Source: Cloeon dipterum | Lineage: Eukaryota; Arthropoda; Insecta; Ephemeroptera; Baetidae | Direction: 5' to 3' | DNA length: 64,000 nucleotides | NCBI RefSeq assembly: GCF_949628265.1 | Contig: NC_088790.1 | Location: forward strand, 12,466,545 to 12,530,544 | Shown: positions 1-11,700 of the stretch, piece by piece | How positions within the stretch are numbered: position 1 is the stretch's first letter | How the letters are laid out: every line of letters starts with the position of its first letter | The notes under the pieces: generated by a model | Databases searched by the model: none | What the model was told of the DNA's origin: nothing | The model's input: only the letters and a program-made list of their open reading frames with translations | Made by a program: the position numbers and the translations under genes

Positions 1-1090
1 CGCAGTGCTAGAAACAAAATTAATTTAACTTGAAACACACAGATAATGAGGTGAAAGGACTTGAAGTGTTAATGTTGTTTACATAATATATACACGTCAC
101 AATTGGCAGAATTTCAACAGGTCTAGAGAAGACAAAGCAGTGTCCAGTCGTATTGGAAAAGCCAAACTACAAACATTTTTTCAGCAACACTACAGCCCAT
201 GTTACCACGATTTGTTTTGTTGTGTACCGTTTGGAAGAGATTTAAAAAATCCAAAACTGGTCACTTACTGACAAGTAGCGACTGCGAGTCTTCAAAACTC
301 TCAGCTGCTCAAGAGAAAAAATATGAATCTTTTTGTGAGTGGATATTGGTGAAAGTTTAATTCATTTGGCAAGTAGATAGTATTTATTTATGAAACAACC
401 TTAACTTCATGAAATTTCGTACCGTTTCATTTCGAAGCTCAACAAAGTTCTTGTCGATCTCTGGCTCCTCATCGCACTTGACCTCATACTTTGAAGTCCA
501 GCTTGCGTCTGAAGGCGGCCCTCGACCCTTGGACATGACTGCAATGATACTATTAATTTAAAACCCTTGCAATCATATATTACATCCCATACTTTCCATG
601 CAGCGAAAAATTTCTCCAACAAAGGCACTGGTAGCGTCTCCAGGCACCATCTCAAAAAGCAGTTTCAACTTTTGCTTGGAAATGTGCAAATACACGTCGC
701 TCTGGTCTTGGTCGGACTCTACTGATGAAATTTCATTAAATAAAATAAAAATCTAAAAATGCAAGCACTCGAACCAATATTGCACTTAAAATCAGGTCCG
801 ATGGGTACAATCCGCTCCAGGGTAAGTTCGGTAGATGTGATCGGAGGGATGGCTGAGCTGACGTAGACAAAGAGGGCATAGCTGTTGCTTGTCGAGTTCT
901 CGAGGAGGGCCAGGTGCCGGGATGTGCGAACCCATTCTTGCATTTGGCTCACTTCATGAACCTAAAAATTGTTTGGGGTTTCGCAGATGAGATGGTGTTA
1001 ACTACGTAGCTTGGAGATACCTACAGCAACAACCGAGTCTCCTGGGCCCAGTTTGGCCTGAATTAATTGCCGGGGATGAGGAGAGCTCAT
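1..1090 (-). CDS. Ocrl: OCRL/INPP5B-type inositol polyphosphate 5-phosphatase, N-terminal exons only (partial)
   Basis: Five coding exons can be joined in phase on the minus strand: 1025-1090, 775-961, 593-721, 423-538 and, less surely, 269-304. The start ATG is at 1090-1088. Residues about 25-125 read like the N-terminal PH domain of INPP5B. The run SRHLALLENSTSNSYALF is followed by LTLERIVPIGPDF, where human INPP5B has SRLLGLV...HALFLYT and VSLDQIVPVSRDF; this comparison is from memory. After it comes a polar linker (KGRGPPSDASW...). The 5-phosphatase, ASH and RhoGAP-like domains of the family would lie beyond the left edge. Known role: removes the 5-phosphate from PI(4,5)P2 on endosomes and trans-Golgi. 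The donor after exon 2 (G|GTTCGA) is weak but is the only one that keeps the frame. Assignment to the family is fairly sure; OCRL versus INPP5B cannot be split here. Confidence 0.82.
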
Positions 1091-2084
1091 TTCGCTGTTG
1101 AAATATCCTGGTAGGCCGTTATTTTAATCTGCACTTACAGCGCAATCTGCAAAGAAAAAAGATTTCACTCAAAGCAACGGTAACAATGTAATATAAAAAT
1201 AATTAGATTAAATATAGCACATGAAACACATTTCTATGGACACGTGAGTTACTAGTGTTATGCAAAAGAAATATACGATTGAGTTAAAAGCACTAGATAT
1301 TATTTTCCATAAGAAATAATTGTATTACATGTTTTTAACTCAGTTATAGTTGAAAATAATCTCAATACCTAGACTTATAATAAGAAATTATGTATCTACA
1401 ATTTATTTTATGTAATTAAATTATATTTCTGATTTGTTTACTAAAAAACTCCGTTAAATCAGATGGCATTAATTCACGTAATAAGGGCAGTGCACACGAT
1501 TTTTTTAGATTTTTTACACTTGTGTACACACGACACTCCCCCAGATTTGAAGCCAATATGATACACAACAAACTCCCGTTTTAATGTTTTACCAAGCGGA
1601 TAAATCACGTTGTTGGCTATCAAACAGCACGCTTATCCAACCAATAGTCGCTCGAGTAATCGTCATGTCCAGAGATCCAAAATAAAAACAGAAATTAGCA
1701 TTTCAAACCATAAATCTACCTGCACAAGAACTCTAATCTGTCATCATTGCTGCTGCTGTTGACTTGACAGCCATGTTCATTTTGATGTGGGTATTTGGAT
1801 ACGGAGATTGAGAACCTTTCAAATAGTTTTGCCTATTTAGATTAATTTTTCAATAAAAAAATAGCGGGGTGTTAATAAAAATTAGTTTAAAATTATTAAA
1901 TCTAATTAAGTTTGTATTTCTCACTAAATCATAAAAATGAATCATCTTTCTTGAACTCCTTTCTATACTTCCCATTTTGTGGTCGTCTCACACTTGTGTT
2001 GTTGTCGGCCACGTCGGTGGTGCGTTTTTCGGCCGAAATTAGGCTTTTGCTGACTAGAGATTCGGCAATCGCAGCCACATCGGC
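1091..2084. promoter_or_regulatory. Divergent intergenic region between Ocrl and GRASP
   Basis: About 1 kb separates the two start codons, which point away from each other. The stretch is AT-rich. It contains a small CAG/CTG-rich patch at 1743-1775 and no convincing coding exon. It must hold the promoters or 5' non-coding exons of both genes. I see no clear TATA box. This is placement by context only. Confidence 0.5.
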
Positions 2085-5000
2085 ATGGGAGGGTCACAAA
2101 GCGTTGAAATCCCTGGGGGTGGTACGGAGGGGTACCACGTCCTCAGGGTGAGTCGAATGCACACTGCAGATCTTTTTTGACACTCCCCCATGTCTGCAAT
2201 GAAAATGTCAAAAATAAAAATCTTCAATTGATTGCAGGTACAAGACAACTCGCCAGGACAGAAGGCCGGACTGGAAGCATTTTTCGATTTTATCCTTGCC
2301 ATTGGAAAAACAAGATTGGTGATTAACAGCTTTTATTTTACTATGTAACAAAATTTCGGTTCATTTATGAGATTTTTTTATTCAAACCTTTTGGAAAATA
2401 TCCAAATGAGATTGTAATTAAATTTAATTAAATATTTTAATGTTGTAATAACTGTACTCGTCTTATTGAATTAAACATTGTTCTGATTTCAGGATCAAGA
2501 TAATGACACACTTAAAGAACTCTTGAGAACGTCTGTTGATACTGATGTGGACATGCTGGTCTATTCAAGCAAAACGCAATCAGTCCGTTCATTGCAGGTG
2601 CGCCCAAATGCACTGTGGGGTGGACAAGGCCTGCTAGGAGTCAGCATCCGCTTCTGCTCCTTCCAGGGCGCGAGTGAAAACGTTTGGCATGTTCTGGTTA
2701 GCTCGCCAAAAATGCACAGCAGGCTATAAAATAAAAAAAATCCAATATCTTGCAGGACGTGCAGCCCAACTCCCCGGCAGAGAAGGCTGGATTGCGGTCA
2801 GAATCCGATTACATCATTGGAGCCGACTCGGTGCTGCACGAGTCGGAAGACCTGTACTCTCTTTTGGAGGCACACGAAGGCCGCGCCCTCTCGCTCTATG
2901 TGTACAATAGTGAAGATGATGCCTGCAGACAGCTCACACTTATCCCTAATAGGACCTGGGGTGGTGAAGGAAGGTGAGTTCCACCTGAAAACGTTGAAGG
3001 TCTATATGAGAATTAAAAAAAATTTGATCGTCGAGAAGTATTAATTTTGCAGACCATTTTTTCTATTATTTGGTGATTAAGGTTACTGGTGCAAAATACT
3101 TAAAATTTATTAAACACAAGAACGCACTTTTAAATGCGCAAAATTAATTTTAAAATAAGCTAAACACAAAACGATTTACTAAAATTTATAATGTTTCCAT
3201 CTCAAATATACCCTCTTTTGGACACTTTTTTATGGGAAAAAAACTAAATCGTATATGCTTTGACAAATTACCAACTTAAAAAAATCAGCTTCCTAAGCTG
3301 TAAATATTTTGACCCAACGAAAAACTGTCCCTGCCGCCATTTATTCATAAAATAATATCACACTGTCTAACACGTTGAAAACTTGACATTATCTCCTAAA
3401 AATATCTACTATTACAAAAGATAAATATTTTCATTGGTATCAACTTTATGCACTCTCTTGCAACAATCATTTAAGCCTGCAAACCTGATATTTAGTTTTG
3501 ATAGCCAGAAGTTTTATTTCAAAATCAACACAAATCTGCAAAAAATATTTAGAAATTGAGTTTTTACTTCTTTGCTGTGTTAATGTTTCTAGTTAAGAAT
3601 ATTCAAATATTTTCAGTCTTGGTTGTGGAATCGCGTTTGGCTATCTGCACAGAATCCCGATTCGAAGGCAGCAGCCGCAGCAGCACCAATTGGCGCCGAA
3701 AACCCCAAGCCCTGAACACACGCCGCTCCTGCCAAGCGCCCCATCCGCGTCCAGCGAAGTCCCTGCAGTTGAAACTTCGGCGCCACCTCCTGTAGAGCCA
3801 GCAAAAGAAGTTGTCGAGTCGCCGATTGTTCCCTCAGCACCGCTCCCTACTGAATATGCGCCTCAGTCAAATGTGAGTGGATTGAAAACAAACAAGTTGT
3901 TCATCAATATTAATTTAGTTTAGGTGGTTTATTTAATTGATTTTATCAAAAGATGAAAATTGTCTAATTTCACACTTTGCAGATTGAAACTCCTTATATT
4001 CTCAGAGTAGCAAATCAAATATTGAGTGTAGAGAAATATTAAATAATTTCTAGGAGTAGGTGTCGGATGATTGAAACATGACAAGTAACTCAACTACATC
4101 TTAACTTTATTTCACAACATCAACAAGGGCACAAGGGGTCTTGAAATCTGGTTTTTGAACTTCATATTACTACCAAGTAGTGGGGAAAACCACCTCAACT
4201 TCCTCTCTTCAGATATAATCCTCTTAAATTTGAAATATCTATATTAAAACGCAATTCAATTGACTTTTAAATTGATCGTTATTTCCATTAAATTTTATGA
4301 ACCAACTTAAACAAAAATTTCTTATAGAATTAATAATTAAAAATAAAAATGAGATCATTAATGAATTTTTTTAAAGTTTTTGCAAGTTTTGTTGTGGTAT
4401 TTTGTTCATATTATAACATTATTCCTCAGGCTGCGCAGTTGGTAGCCGCGTTTGGACCACCTCTAACAGAGCCGCTGCCACCATCAGCGTTCCAACCACC
4501 TCCAGTGGCAGCTCCCGTACCAGAGCCACTCCCGCAAATGGCCATGCCCTCGTCAGTGCCCATGTACAACGTCGCGTTCCCAACGCCAGGCTTCGTTCCG
4601 CCAGGAGGACTGCCACACGCTCCAGCGGCCATATTCAATCCTTATCAGGCTCCGACTGAGACCACCCTTCCTCCTCAGCAACCAACTCCTGCAACAGCCC
4701 CAGTGCAGCCACCCCCAGTCAACAGTAAGCAAAATCAGAATTTACTCATTTGAAGAAGTTGGATTTTTTCCTTATTGTTTATTTTGAAAACCCCTTCTGA
4801 TATTCGGTCAGCATGACACAGAAGTCTGGTTTTTACTCTTGTCCCATTTTCAATGAACTTACCATTTTAGGAAGTTGATTTTAATGTGACATATTCTGTT
4901 AACTTTTATCTTGCTGTTATCTCATTATTTCTATAAAATAAAGAGGAAAAAACACTGATTGACTTTGGAACAGATTTTGGTTGTCCTTCTTTTTTATTAT

Positions 5001-5217
5001 CAGTCATTTACCTGCGGCTAAATTATATTTCCCATTTTGTTTAGATTTCAGTCTGCCTGCTGGCATGCCTCTTGTAACAACACCCATCAATCTGCCTGGC
5101 TACCCCCCAATCACCGTGTCAGCGTCAGTTCCGTTGGACTCGTTCTCGACAGACGCCCCGAACAATGCTGGTGCCACTACAGGTCTCAGCCGCTATTTCA
5201 ACACTCAGCACACATGA
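2085..5217 (+). CDS. Grasp65: Golgi reassembly-stacking protein (GRASP55/65 family)
   Basis: Seven exons join in phase: 2085-2147, 2238-2318, 2493-2696, 2756-2973, 3617-3872, 4430-4724 and 5045-5217, giving 429 residues. The product starts [13 protein letters not shown], so the glycine after Met is the expected N-myristoylation site. Two tandem PDZ-like domains (about residues 1-105 and 110-200) carry the family runs [19 protein letters not shown] and [27 protein letters not shown] closes the GRASP core. The rest is a Pro/Ala/Gln-rich tail. Known role: a peripheral Golgi protein that oligomerises across cisternae, links stacks, and helps unconventional secretion. Length fits the family. Single-copy GRASP genes are usual in insects; the symbol follows Drosophila usage. 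Confidence 0.96.
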
Positions 5218-5370
5218 AGCTGCCGGCATTTTGTAAATATCTCCAAGTTTGCTAAAGAGGTGCGAATTTGTCATTTCGGGCGACTGAATTCTTCAGACTT
5301 TTCACGTTCGCTAAATTTGGATGTCTTATTGTGTTGGGATATGTTTCGAGTGATTCAAATATTATAGAGA

Positions 5371-5421
5371 AATAAATATCATGTTGACTCTTAAGTTATA
5401 GCTGTTTGAGATGAAAATAAA
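5371..5421 (+). terminator. GRASP polyadenylation signals
   Basis: AATAAA occurs at 5371-5376 and again at 5416-5421, about 155 and 200 bases after the GRASP stop codon, within a T-rich 3' region. Either could direct cleavage. Confidence 0.6.
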
Positions 5422-6150
5422 CAACACGTGATAATTTATACAACGCAGTTGTATTTTTTCCGTTAAAACAAATATAATTTTACCATAAATTATTTTTGAA
5501 AGTATAAAAAATATATAGAATTTATTAACCTTGTTAATTTTTCAGGGGAACAATATACTAGAAATGATCCGATCGCATTGACTGCTAGATTGATATTTTA
5601 CGTTAAGTTTTTTTTACTAAAATATCGTATCAAAGTCTTCATATTGAATAATGAAAATTCCTGACATTTTGTTATTCATTCAGCTCAACCAATTTTGGCT
5701 TCTACCCGAAGCCCTATTTCATGAGGAAGCAGTTCTTTGACCCTAAAGAATCATGCACGGGTTTTCCGCGATTTTCAAAAACACAACTTTATAAGTAGAC
5801 AATAAATTCACAGTTAAACGACAAAAATCATAGTTTAAAAAAATTATTCAGTGGTGAAATTTTTTATCACTCCAAAATTGGCTAAACCTGCAAAACGTAG
5901 AACCCAAAATGTATATTGTAAAGTTAAGTTGAGATCACTTCCATATATTTTTACTGCTCTCTTTGTCGAGTGCTAATTATTATAAATGTTTTAAACTCTC
6001 CGTGCCCTATTTACCAATTCCTTCTAAGATGCTATTTTGTTCCAATATAAAATACACATACTTTATGTAGCAGTAATCATTTAAATCAATTTGTTTGGAA
6101 TAATCAATCGCACTAGGAAATAGCGTAAAATATTAAGTACACGCATCCTA
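5422..6150. other. Intergenic, nothing recognised
   Basis: AT-rich sequence after the GRASP 3' end. No open frame with coding character, no RNA gene and no clear repeat was found on either strand. Confidence 0.6.
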
Positions 6151-6229
6151 ATAAAAATTCTCATTAAAGCTGCGGGAGCGGGAAATGATTGATCAGGTAG
6201 AAATGCCCGATCGGTAATTTGTGATTTTC

Positions 6230-6581
6230 CGGCTCCGTGACGACGCAGAAAATGCAATTAGCGCGCGCGAGGGTTGCTATTCTCATTATTTCGCACGGTG
6301 CGCGGCCGAGAGGGAGGCGAACTTGGCGCCTGCGAGCTATGCAGCCCTCGCCGTCGACGTTCCCCCAGTCAGATCGCATCTCTCTCAGCTTCTTTCCTCT
6401 CCATCGCTCAGTCAGTCAGTCAGTCAGACAGTGGCCACGGACCGAGACTTTCTTCGCAGCGCACCAACGAGCCGCGCCGCGCACCGTTCCACACGCGTGA
6501 CAATTTTCCCCACACCAAAGCGCGAAACAGGAGCTGTGTGGAATTCAGCATACGACTAGAATAAGGAAACCCCGCCGTTCT
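6230..6581 (+). promoter_or_regulatory. Promoter-like island with candidate non-coding first exon
   Basis: This is the first of several GC-richer, CpG-containing patches upstream of twins. It contains five head-to-tail TCAG units (6408-6427), each resembling the arthropod initiator TCAGT. It ends in a good splice donor (TTCT|GTGAGT at 6582). The frame that would join the twins exon at 17844 has a stop at 6557-6559 and no later ATG, so any transcript from here would use this as 5' UTR. The next plus-strand gene is twins, about 9.4 kb away, so a distal twins promoter is the simplest reading. This is inference without transcript support. Confidence 0.4.
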
Positions 6582-9500
6582 GTGAGTATTTACCGAGTTG
6601 ACACTAAAATTAATATTTACTCGAGAGTTCTTTTTTATCTTGCTGCGCAAAATAACCTGCAAGAAAATGCGAGAGGAAGGAAAAATACACTTTTTTCAGA
6701 CGAGGTCGATTTTGGGTGTGCGCCACTCTTGGAAAATAGATTACGCCGACCATCAAGGATGAAGGTGTATTTCTAGATAGATATATATTACACCCAAGTG
6801 CGTGAGCGCGTGACCCATTTTTCGGTATGAGTCGCCGCTCTCGAATGAAAAAATATGCTCGACCAGATGGGTCCAAGGCTGCGTGGCTTTTTCTCGCTCT
6901 TATTTGCACGTTCCACCTACCTATAATGTCCAGCTCATATATGGAGTTTGTCCACTAGGCCATTAATTCCAAGGGCCGACCGGCTGCAGCAGCTTAAGCG
7001 ATCTCAATTTTCAATCGATACATGCGACGTGAAGCGATTAAAGCCAGATTGAGCATTCAGTCGATTGTCTGAAGCTGCCTAATCAGGGCTCAATTAATTT
7101 AATCAAGTGGTGGCACGTCTGCTGAATCTCGGTCTGGTGAAGAGAGTGATTTGCCTTCAGCAGGCGAACTTGCTCCGGCCGACGGGTTATTTTATTTTTA
7201 GCCTCGCACGTATGCACGCACACACTTTTTTGCGTGTATATATATACATAAACTCTCTTGACATGTGTGTTGCCCCCTTTTTGAGGCTTCGGTTTTAAGC
7301 CGCTTTTTATGAGCTTCAAGCGGGCTTTTTTATTTTTTCGCTTTTTTGAGAGCAAATATACGAAACTCAAAGCGGTCGTGCGACGCGTGCTTATATTTTC
7401 ATATGCATGCGGACGGTATGAAAGGAAATCGATTGAACGGAGAGAGCAAGTAAATCTCGAAAGGAAAAAGACTTCTTATCTCTCAAAAGCAGGATTTTGA
7501 ATCAATAAATGCGTGGATCAGTAGCAACTTTTCTTTCACCCCGAAATGTTTATTTGGTTTTCAAACGATCGCCTGCAAAATGGGCTTTCTCGCTTGAGTA
7601 ACACACGGCTTTTTCGTTAAGCAATGATCAAAATAAACTTCTGTGCAAATCTGTTTAAGGTTTACTGTCCATTCACGATTCTGATTGCTGCGCTGTTCGA
7701 GGAAATGCAATAAAATTTTCAGATTACATTTTTGATGAGCAGGCCTGTTACTCAAACGCACGCAATTTTATTGATTGGTTCGCCTGAAAGATCATCATTA
7801 TTTATCATCCCTCTGATGTAATGCATATTATTTCATGAAGCGGCACACGAGCCATGATTAGCTCTTTCCTTATTACAAACTGAAATTAAAGCTCCACTGA
7901 TTTTTAATGGGAAACGTCACACTGTTAATTGCAATTAAGAGCGAGCCTGTTGTCGTTTTAATTGAGTGATTTACCGGTCTGCTTTTTTACAACAGTATAT
8001 ATATAGGCGTAAGACAGAAAAGGTTGACTACACAGGCTATTCATTTATTGTGTTGTCTCTTGTAGTGAAAGAAATTTCTGTATTGAGAAGAGAGTCATCC
8101 TCACGAAATATGTTTCACTGGAGAATAATAAAACCCGTTAGCGCAGATAATACCAATAATAATTTTTACTGATTAAACGCCGCTTTTTCAATAAACACTA
8201 TGAGCCTTTGAAGAGTATGTTATATTTAATTTTCTACATTAATCCAAGCAAAAGTAGCGGTGATTAGATTGTGAGAATTGATAGAAACTCAGTGTTAGTA
8301 CGTTTCAAAGGTTATATATGGACAATCTTTGCAATTTTTAAGTGGATCTATTTTATATATAGGTCAGAAAACACGTATTTTTAATTTTTTTCTAATTTAA
8401 CTTGGACAGAAGCAGAAGTGAGAGCGATAAACAAATTGAGCACACTCTTCTCAAGTATCTATATAAGAAAACTCAAGTAGTTTGCTTTCAAGAGGCAGTG
8501 AGTTGTCAAACTCAATTTAAAAGTCCAGCAGAACTGAAGCGTCATCGCAACCCGCGTCTCGGAGTCGGCTGCGGCGCAACTTGATACACCGAAATCGGTG
8601 TGGACGTGCCCGTCCGCACGAGACGAAATTATTGTCTTGTGCTGAACACACACACACACACACATATATATGAGTGGCGAGTCGCCTGTTGTTCAGTCCA
8701 AACACCCCCGCTCCCCCCGTGTGCCACTCGAGTCGCACGGCGACGGCGGCATTCAAAACAAAAGACTCTTGTTTTTCTTCACGCTGGTGTGACGCCGTCG
8801 TCAATTATTTGCTCGCGGGGGCCAAACCTGGCGGAATATTTTCCTGCACGCCTCTGATAAAGAAAAAGTGTCACGCACCGTGCGTCGTATCGTGATAACA
8901 ACAAAAGTTATCACCTGTGTGCGCACCAAGTTTTGGTTCGCATCCCAAGAAAAGTCGTACGCAGCCAAACGCAATCGACGCACTTCTCGCCACGAGCAAA
9001 AGTTTCCTCCGAATTAACATAATTTTTGCTGTCACTATTTATTTTCTTGTGAATATTCACGAGCGAAAAACATTTATCCATGGAAACTTTGTGTTTTTAA
9101 CTGAGCTCCAAAGTATCGTAAAACTTGGAAATTTCATAGTCAAATGAAAAGTTGCCATAGAAAACTGTTTGTATTTTTGACAGAGAAAAAAAAAATTAAA
9201 TTTCATATGAAACTTGCGAATCTCTTTTTTATTAAATAATATAGCTCATAAAATTTGATTCCCCCAATGTGTATACTTAACTCTCAGTAAGAAAACTGTC
9301 AGAGAAAATAAATGGAAAATCCCTCAAATCGAGCACAAATCCAAATCAAAAAGATAAATTTTTTTGCTTAAAAACCGTGTGAATATCCAATCCTGTTCAG
9401 TATTTGGCTTTTCAACTTAATATCATTAACGAGATGCCATTCGCTTTTTGTGATTCTTGTCTTGACCTGATCAAAAATAATCTTATTTTAACTAAAGCTA

Positions 9501-10140
9501 TATAAGCTCTCAGCCAGCTGCTCTACACCGTGCCAGCCAGCAAATTTTTGGTTACGGGGAATTTGGCCAAGCTGTTAAGTAGCTACGCCAGCCGGTAAAA
9601 CATTCTTAAAAATTCAAAAGTGCCAGAGAAAATATTGGTCTTTGGGCTATCGGGCACGATTAAGGTTCACGACCTTATTAAATTTTGTCAGCCACGCCAT
9701 CCACCGGAAAAATTCTCAGCCGCCGAGCCATAATTTGGCTGAATCTGGTTCAGCCAACCACAGCTGAAAATTACGCGGCCGAGACCTCTAATTTTTACTG
9801 GACTTCCATTACTTTTCGATCACAAACTCTTGTCCTTAGAAATTTAAAATTTGATTTAGTTGTTAAAAATCCCATAGCAATATTTAAGTTCAAAATTTGA
9901 AGGTTTAGTTAATTTTGCTGCAGTTTGAATAATCTCATGCGGTTAAACATAATCTTCAACCTGAATTCACTTCCAAATTCAGCATTTTGGATAAAAAAGA
10001 AAACAAGAAATACTAATAAATCATTGAGATGGGTCAGTTCTCCTAAACATATATTGTCATCAATCAAAAAAATTTTCAGCTGGATTTTTGCTTTCCTTTT
10101 TTTGTTCCGAATATAAAATCCTTCTTTGTTGGATGTTATA
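6582..10140. other. Long non-coding stretch (probable twins 5' intron or intergenic)
   Basis: No exon with convincing coding content. It contains a short CA/TA microsatellite at about 8647-8670, a GC-richer patch at 8540-8830, and a stretch at 9505-9780 in which CAGCC-type words recur. Only short frames are present. Confidence 0.5.
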
Positions 10141-10144
10141 CAGG

Positions 10145-10271
10145 ATTAAATGCAGCTGCTTCCTCAAAGTGTAGTAAGCTGTTTATTTTTCTGTATATAC
10201 CTCAAAATTTCTGCAAATTTCAGTAGAAATGCGGAAAAATAAACAGCTTGCTTCATACCGAAGCATTTAAT
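10145..10271. repeat. Imperfect inverted repeat able to form a long hairpin
   Basis: A perfect 16-bp arm pair lies at 10176-10191 and 10234-10249 (AAGCTGTTTATTTTTC and its complement). An outer 9-bp pair lies at 10145-10153 and 10263-10271 (ATTAAATGC / GCATTTAAT). A smaller inner stem sits in the loop. Total span is about 127 bp. It could be a MITE remnant or a hairpin RNA precursor; the sequence alone does not decide. Confidence 0.6.
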
Positions 10272-10669
10272 TTATACTTTTACGAATTTTCACAACCACT
10301 TGTGCTTCTGCCATACTTTACAATCGTTTCGAACCTCATTTTTTAAGACAGATGAGCTCTTATACTCGACTGTTTATTTTCAACAACTTTGAAATTTGGC
10401 TTAAAATTTCGTGTCAAAAGTTTTGGCAGAAATCCTGTAAAAATAGACATTATAATAGCATCATTATGATCATTTTCCATTTGAATTGGTTGCAAAACAA
10501 TTGCTACCAGACGCAACATTCAAAAGCACACAGGGAATTCTTCCTGCTGGCCGCGCGCAGCGCATTTGAATCGCGCACTTTCAAAGAGAACGTGAACCTT
10601 GACCCAAAAAAGAGAAAAGTATTAAATCGAGTGTGTCTCGTCAGTCTTTTTAAAAACCGCGAGCACTAA

Positions 10670-11060
10670 ATTCGAAAGCCAAACCGCACGCGGCGTAAAC
10701 ACAGGCAGCGCCGCGCACGCATTGTTCAATTTTCATTTTGGCATCGCTTGAAAAGCCAAGTCAGTCAGCCATAGTCCGTCAGCAAATATGATCTCAATAT
10801 ACCGACGAGACATATTTTTCTGTTCGTCACGCGCGCACAAGAAAAGTGGAGCCAGCGGGCGACGAAGGGCGAGCAGAACGAACTCGGGAAACGGTTTTGT
10901 TTGCGCGCGCGGAAAAGAGGGAATGCGAACCGTTCGCAATTTCGCCCTCGCGACGACTTGTCCGCATTCCCGACCGCTATGGGAAAGTCATTTCCCGGCT
11001 GCTGCTCAACTAGAATTCAATCTGCTCCCCATCTGAGCCGCGCGCGCATCGTGTTCTCTC
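10670..11060. promoter_or_regulatory. GC-richer promoter-like patch
   Basis: CpG-rich sequence in an AT-rich setting, with TCAGTCAG initiator-like words near 10762 and a run of CGCGCG-type words around 10830-10920 and 11038-11050. Open frames here are in several phases and look incidental. It may be another promoter or enhancer of twins. Confidence 0.3.
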
Positions 11061-11489
11061 GCTCATTCATTCTTTATACACACTTGTGTCAATGATCTAT
11101 AGCCTATTTCGGTCTCAATCACTCTTGAATTTGCGATATCTACTGCGCAGTTAGATAAAACATAATTAAATTTACCCGTCTCTGTTAAAGGTGATTTATG
11201 CTTTATCATAAATTTATAATTCGGGCTCTAATCTTACATAAGATTTACTTAAAAATTATAGTATTTTGGCTTTTTAATGGCCAACTGATGGTGTAATTTG
11301 TTCGCCATTTTTTGTACATAATTAATACAACTTTTTTTGCATTGATTGTTGAATAAAACTGCTGGTTAAATGGGATTAAATTCTTGGCGATCGTCAACAA
11401 TCAAGTGCCACCAAGCGTTTTCAAACCAACAATTGGCTTGAACAAACGTCGTTTATAGGTAATATCGGGTATATCGTAAGATCCTATAT

Positions 11490-11700
11490 TTTCCGGCAAA
11501 TAAAATTGATTTCGTCCTGGTCCCGCTAAAATTGTGCAACTTTCAACAACCAAATTAATGCGAATTTCCTTGTTGCAAGAAAAGGTCAACATTGAATTTG
11601 ACAATGAAAATTTGGGTGTTTGTTGAACGTTGCGCAATTTTACCGGGACCAGGACGGTTTATTTGATTTTTTATTTAATAAAATTGATTTATTTGCCAAA
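11490..11700. repeat. Foldback (MITE-like) element, copy 1
   Basis: Sequence at about 11513-11541 is repeated inverted at about 11627-11655. The right arm reads GGGACCAGGACG and the left arm CGTCCTGGTCCC, and each is joined to an AATTGYGCAAC word pointing inward. The interior (about 11540-11640) matches, inverted, a block near 30346-30440. The pattern is that of a small non-autonomous DNA element. Exact ends and target duplication were not resolved. Confidence 0.6.

Noticed and set aside
6221-6564. Three overlapping plus-strand frames of 87-112 codons
   Set aside because: They sit in a CpG-rich leader, use all three phases and show low-complexity Ser/Arg runs. Better explained as 5' UTR.
9505-9780. 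Recurring CAGCC words considered as an array
   Set aside because: Irregular spacing and no longer shared unit; likely composition.
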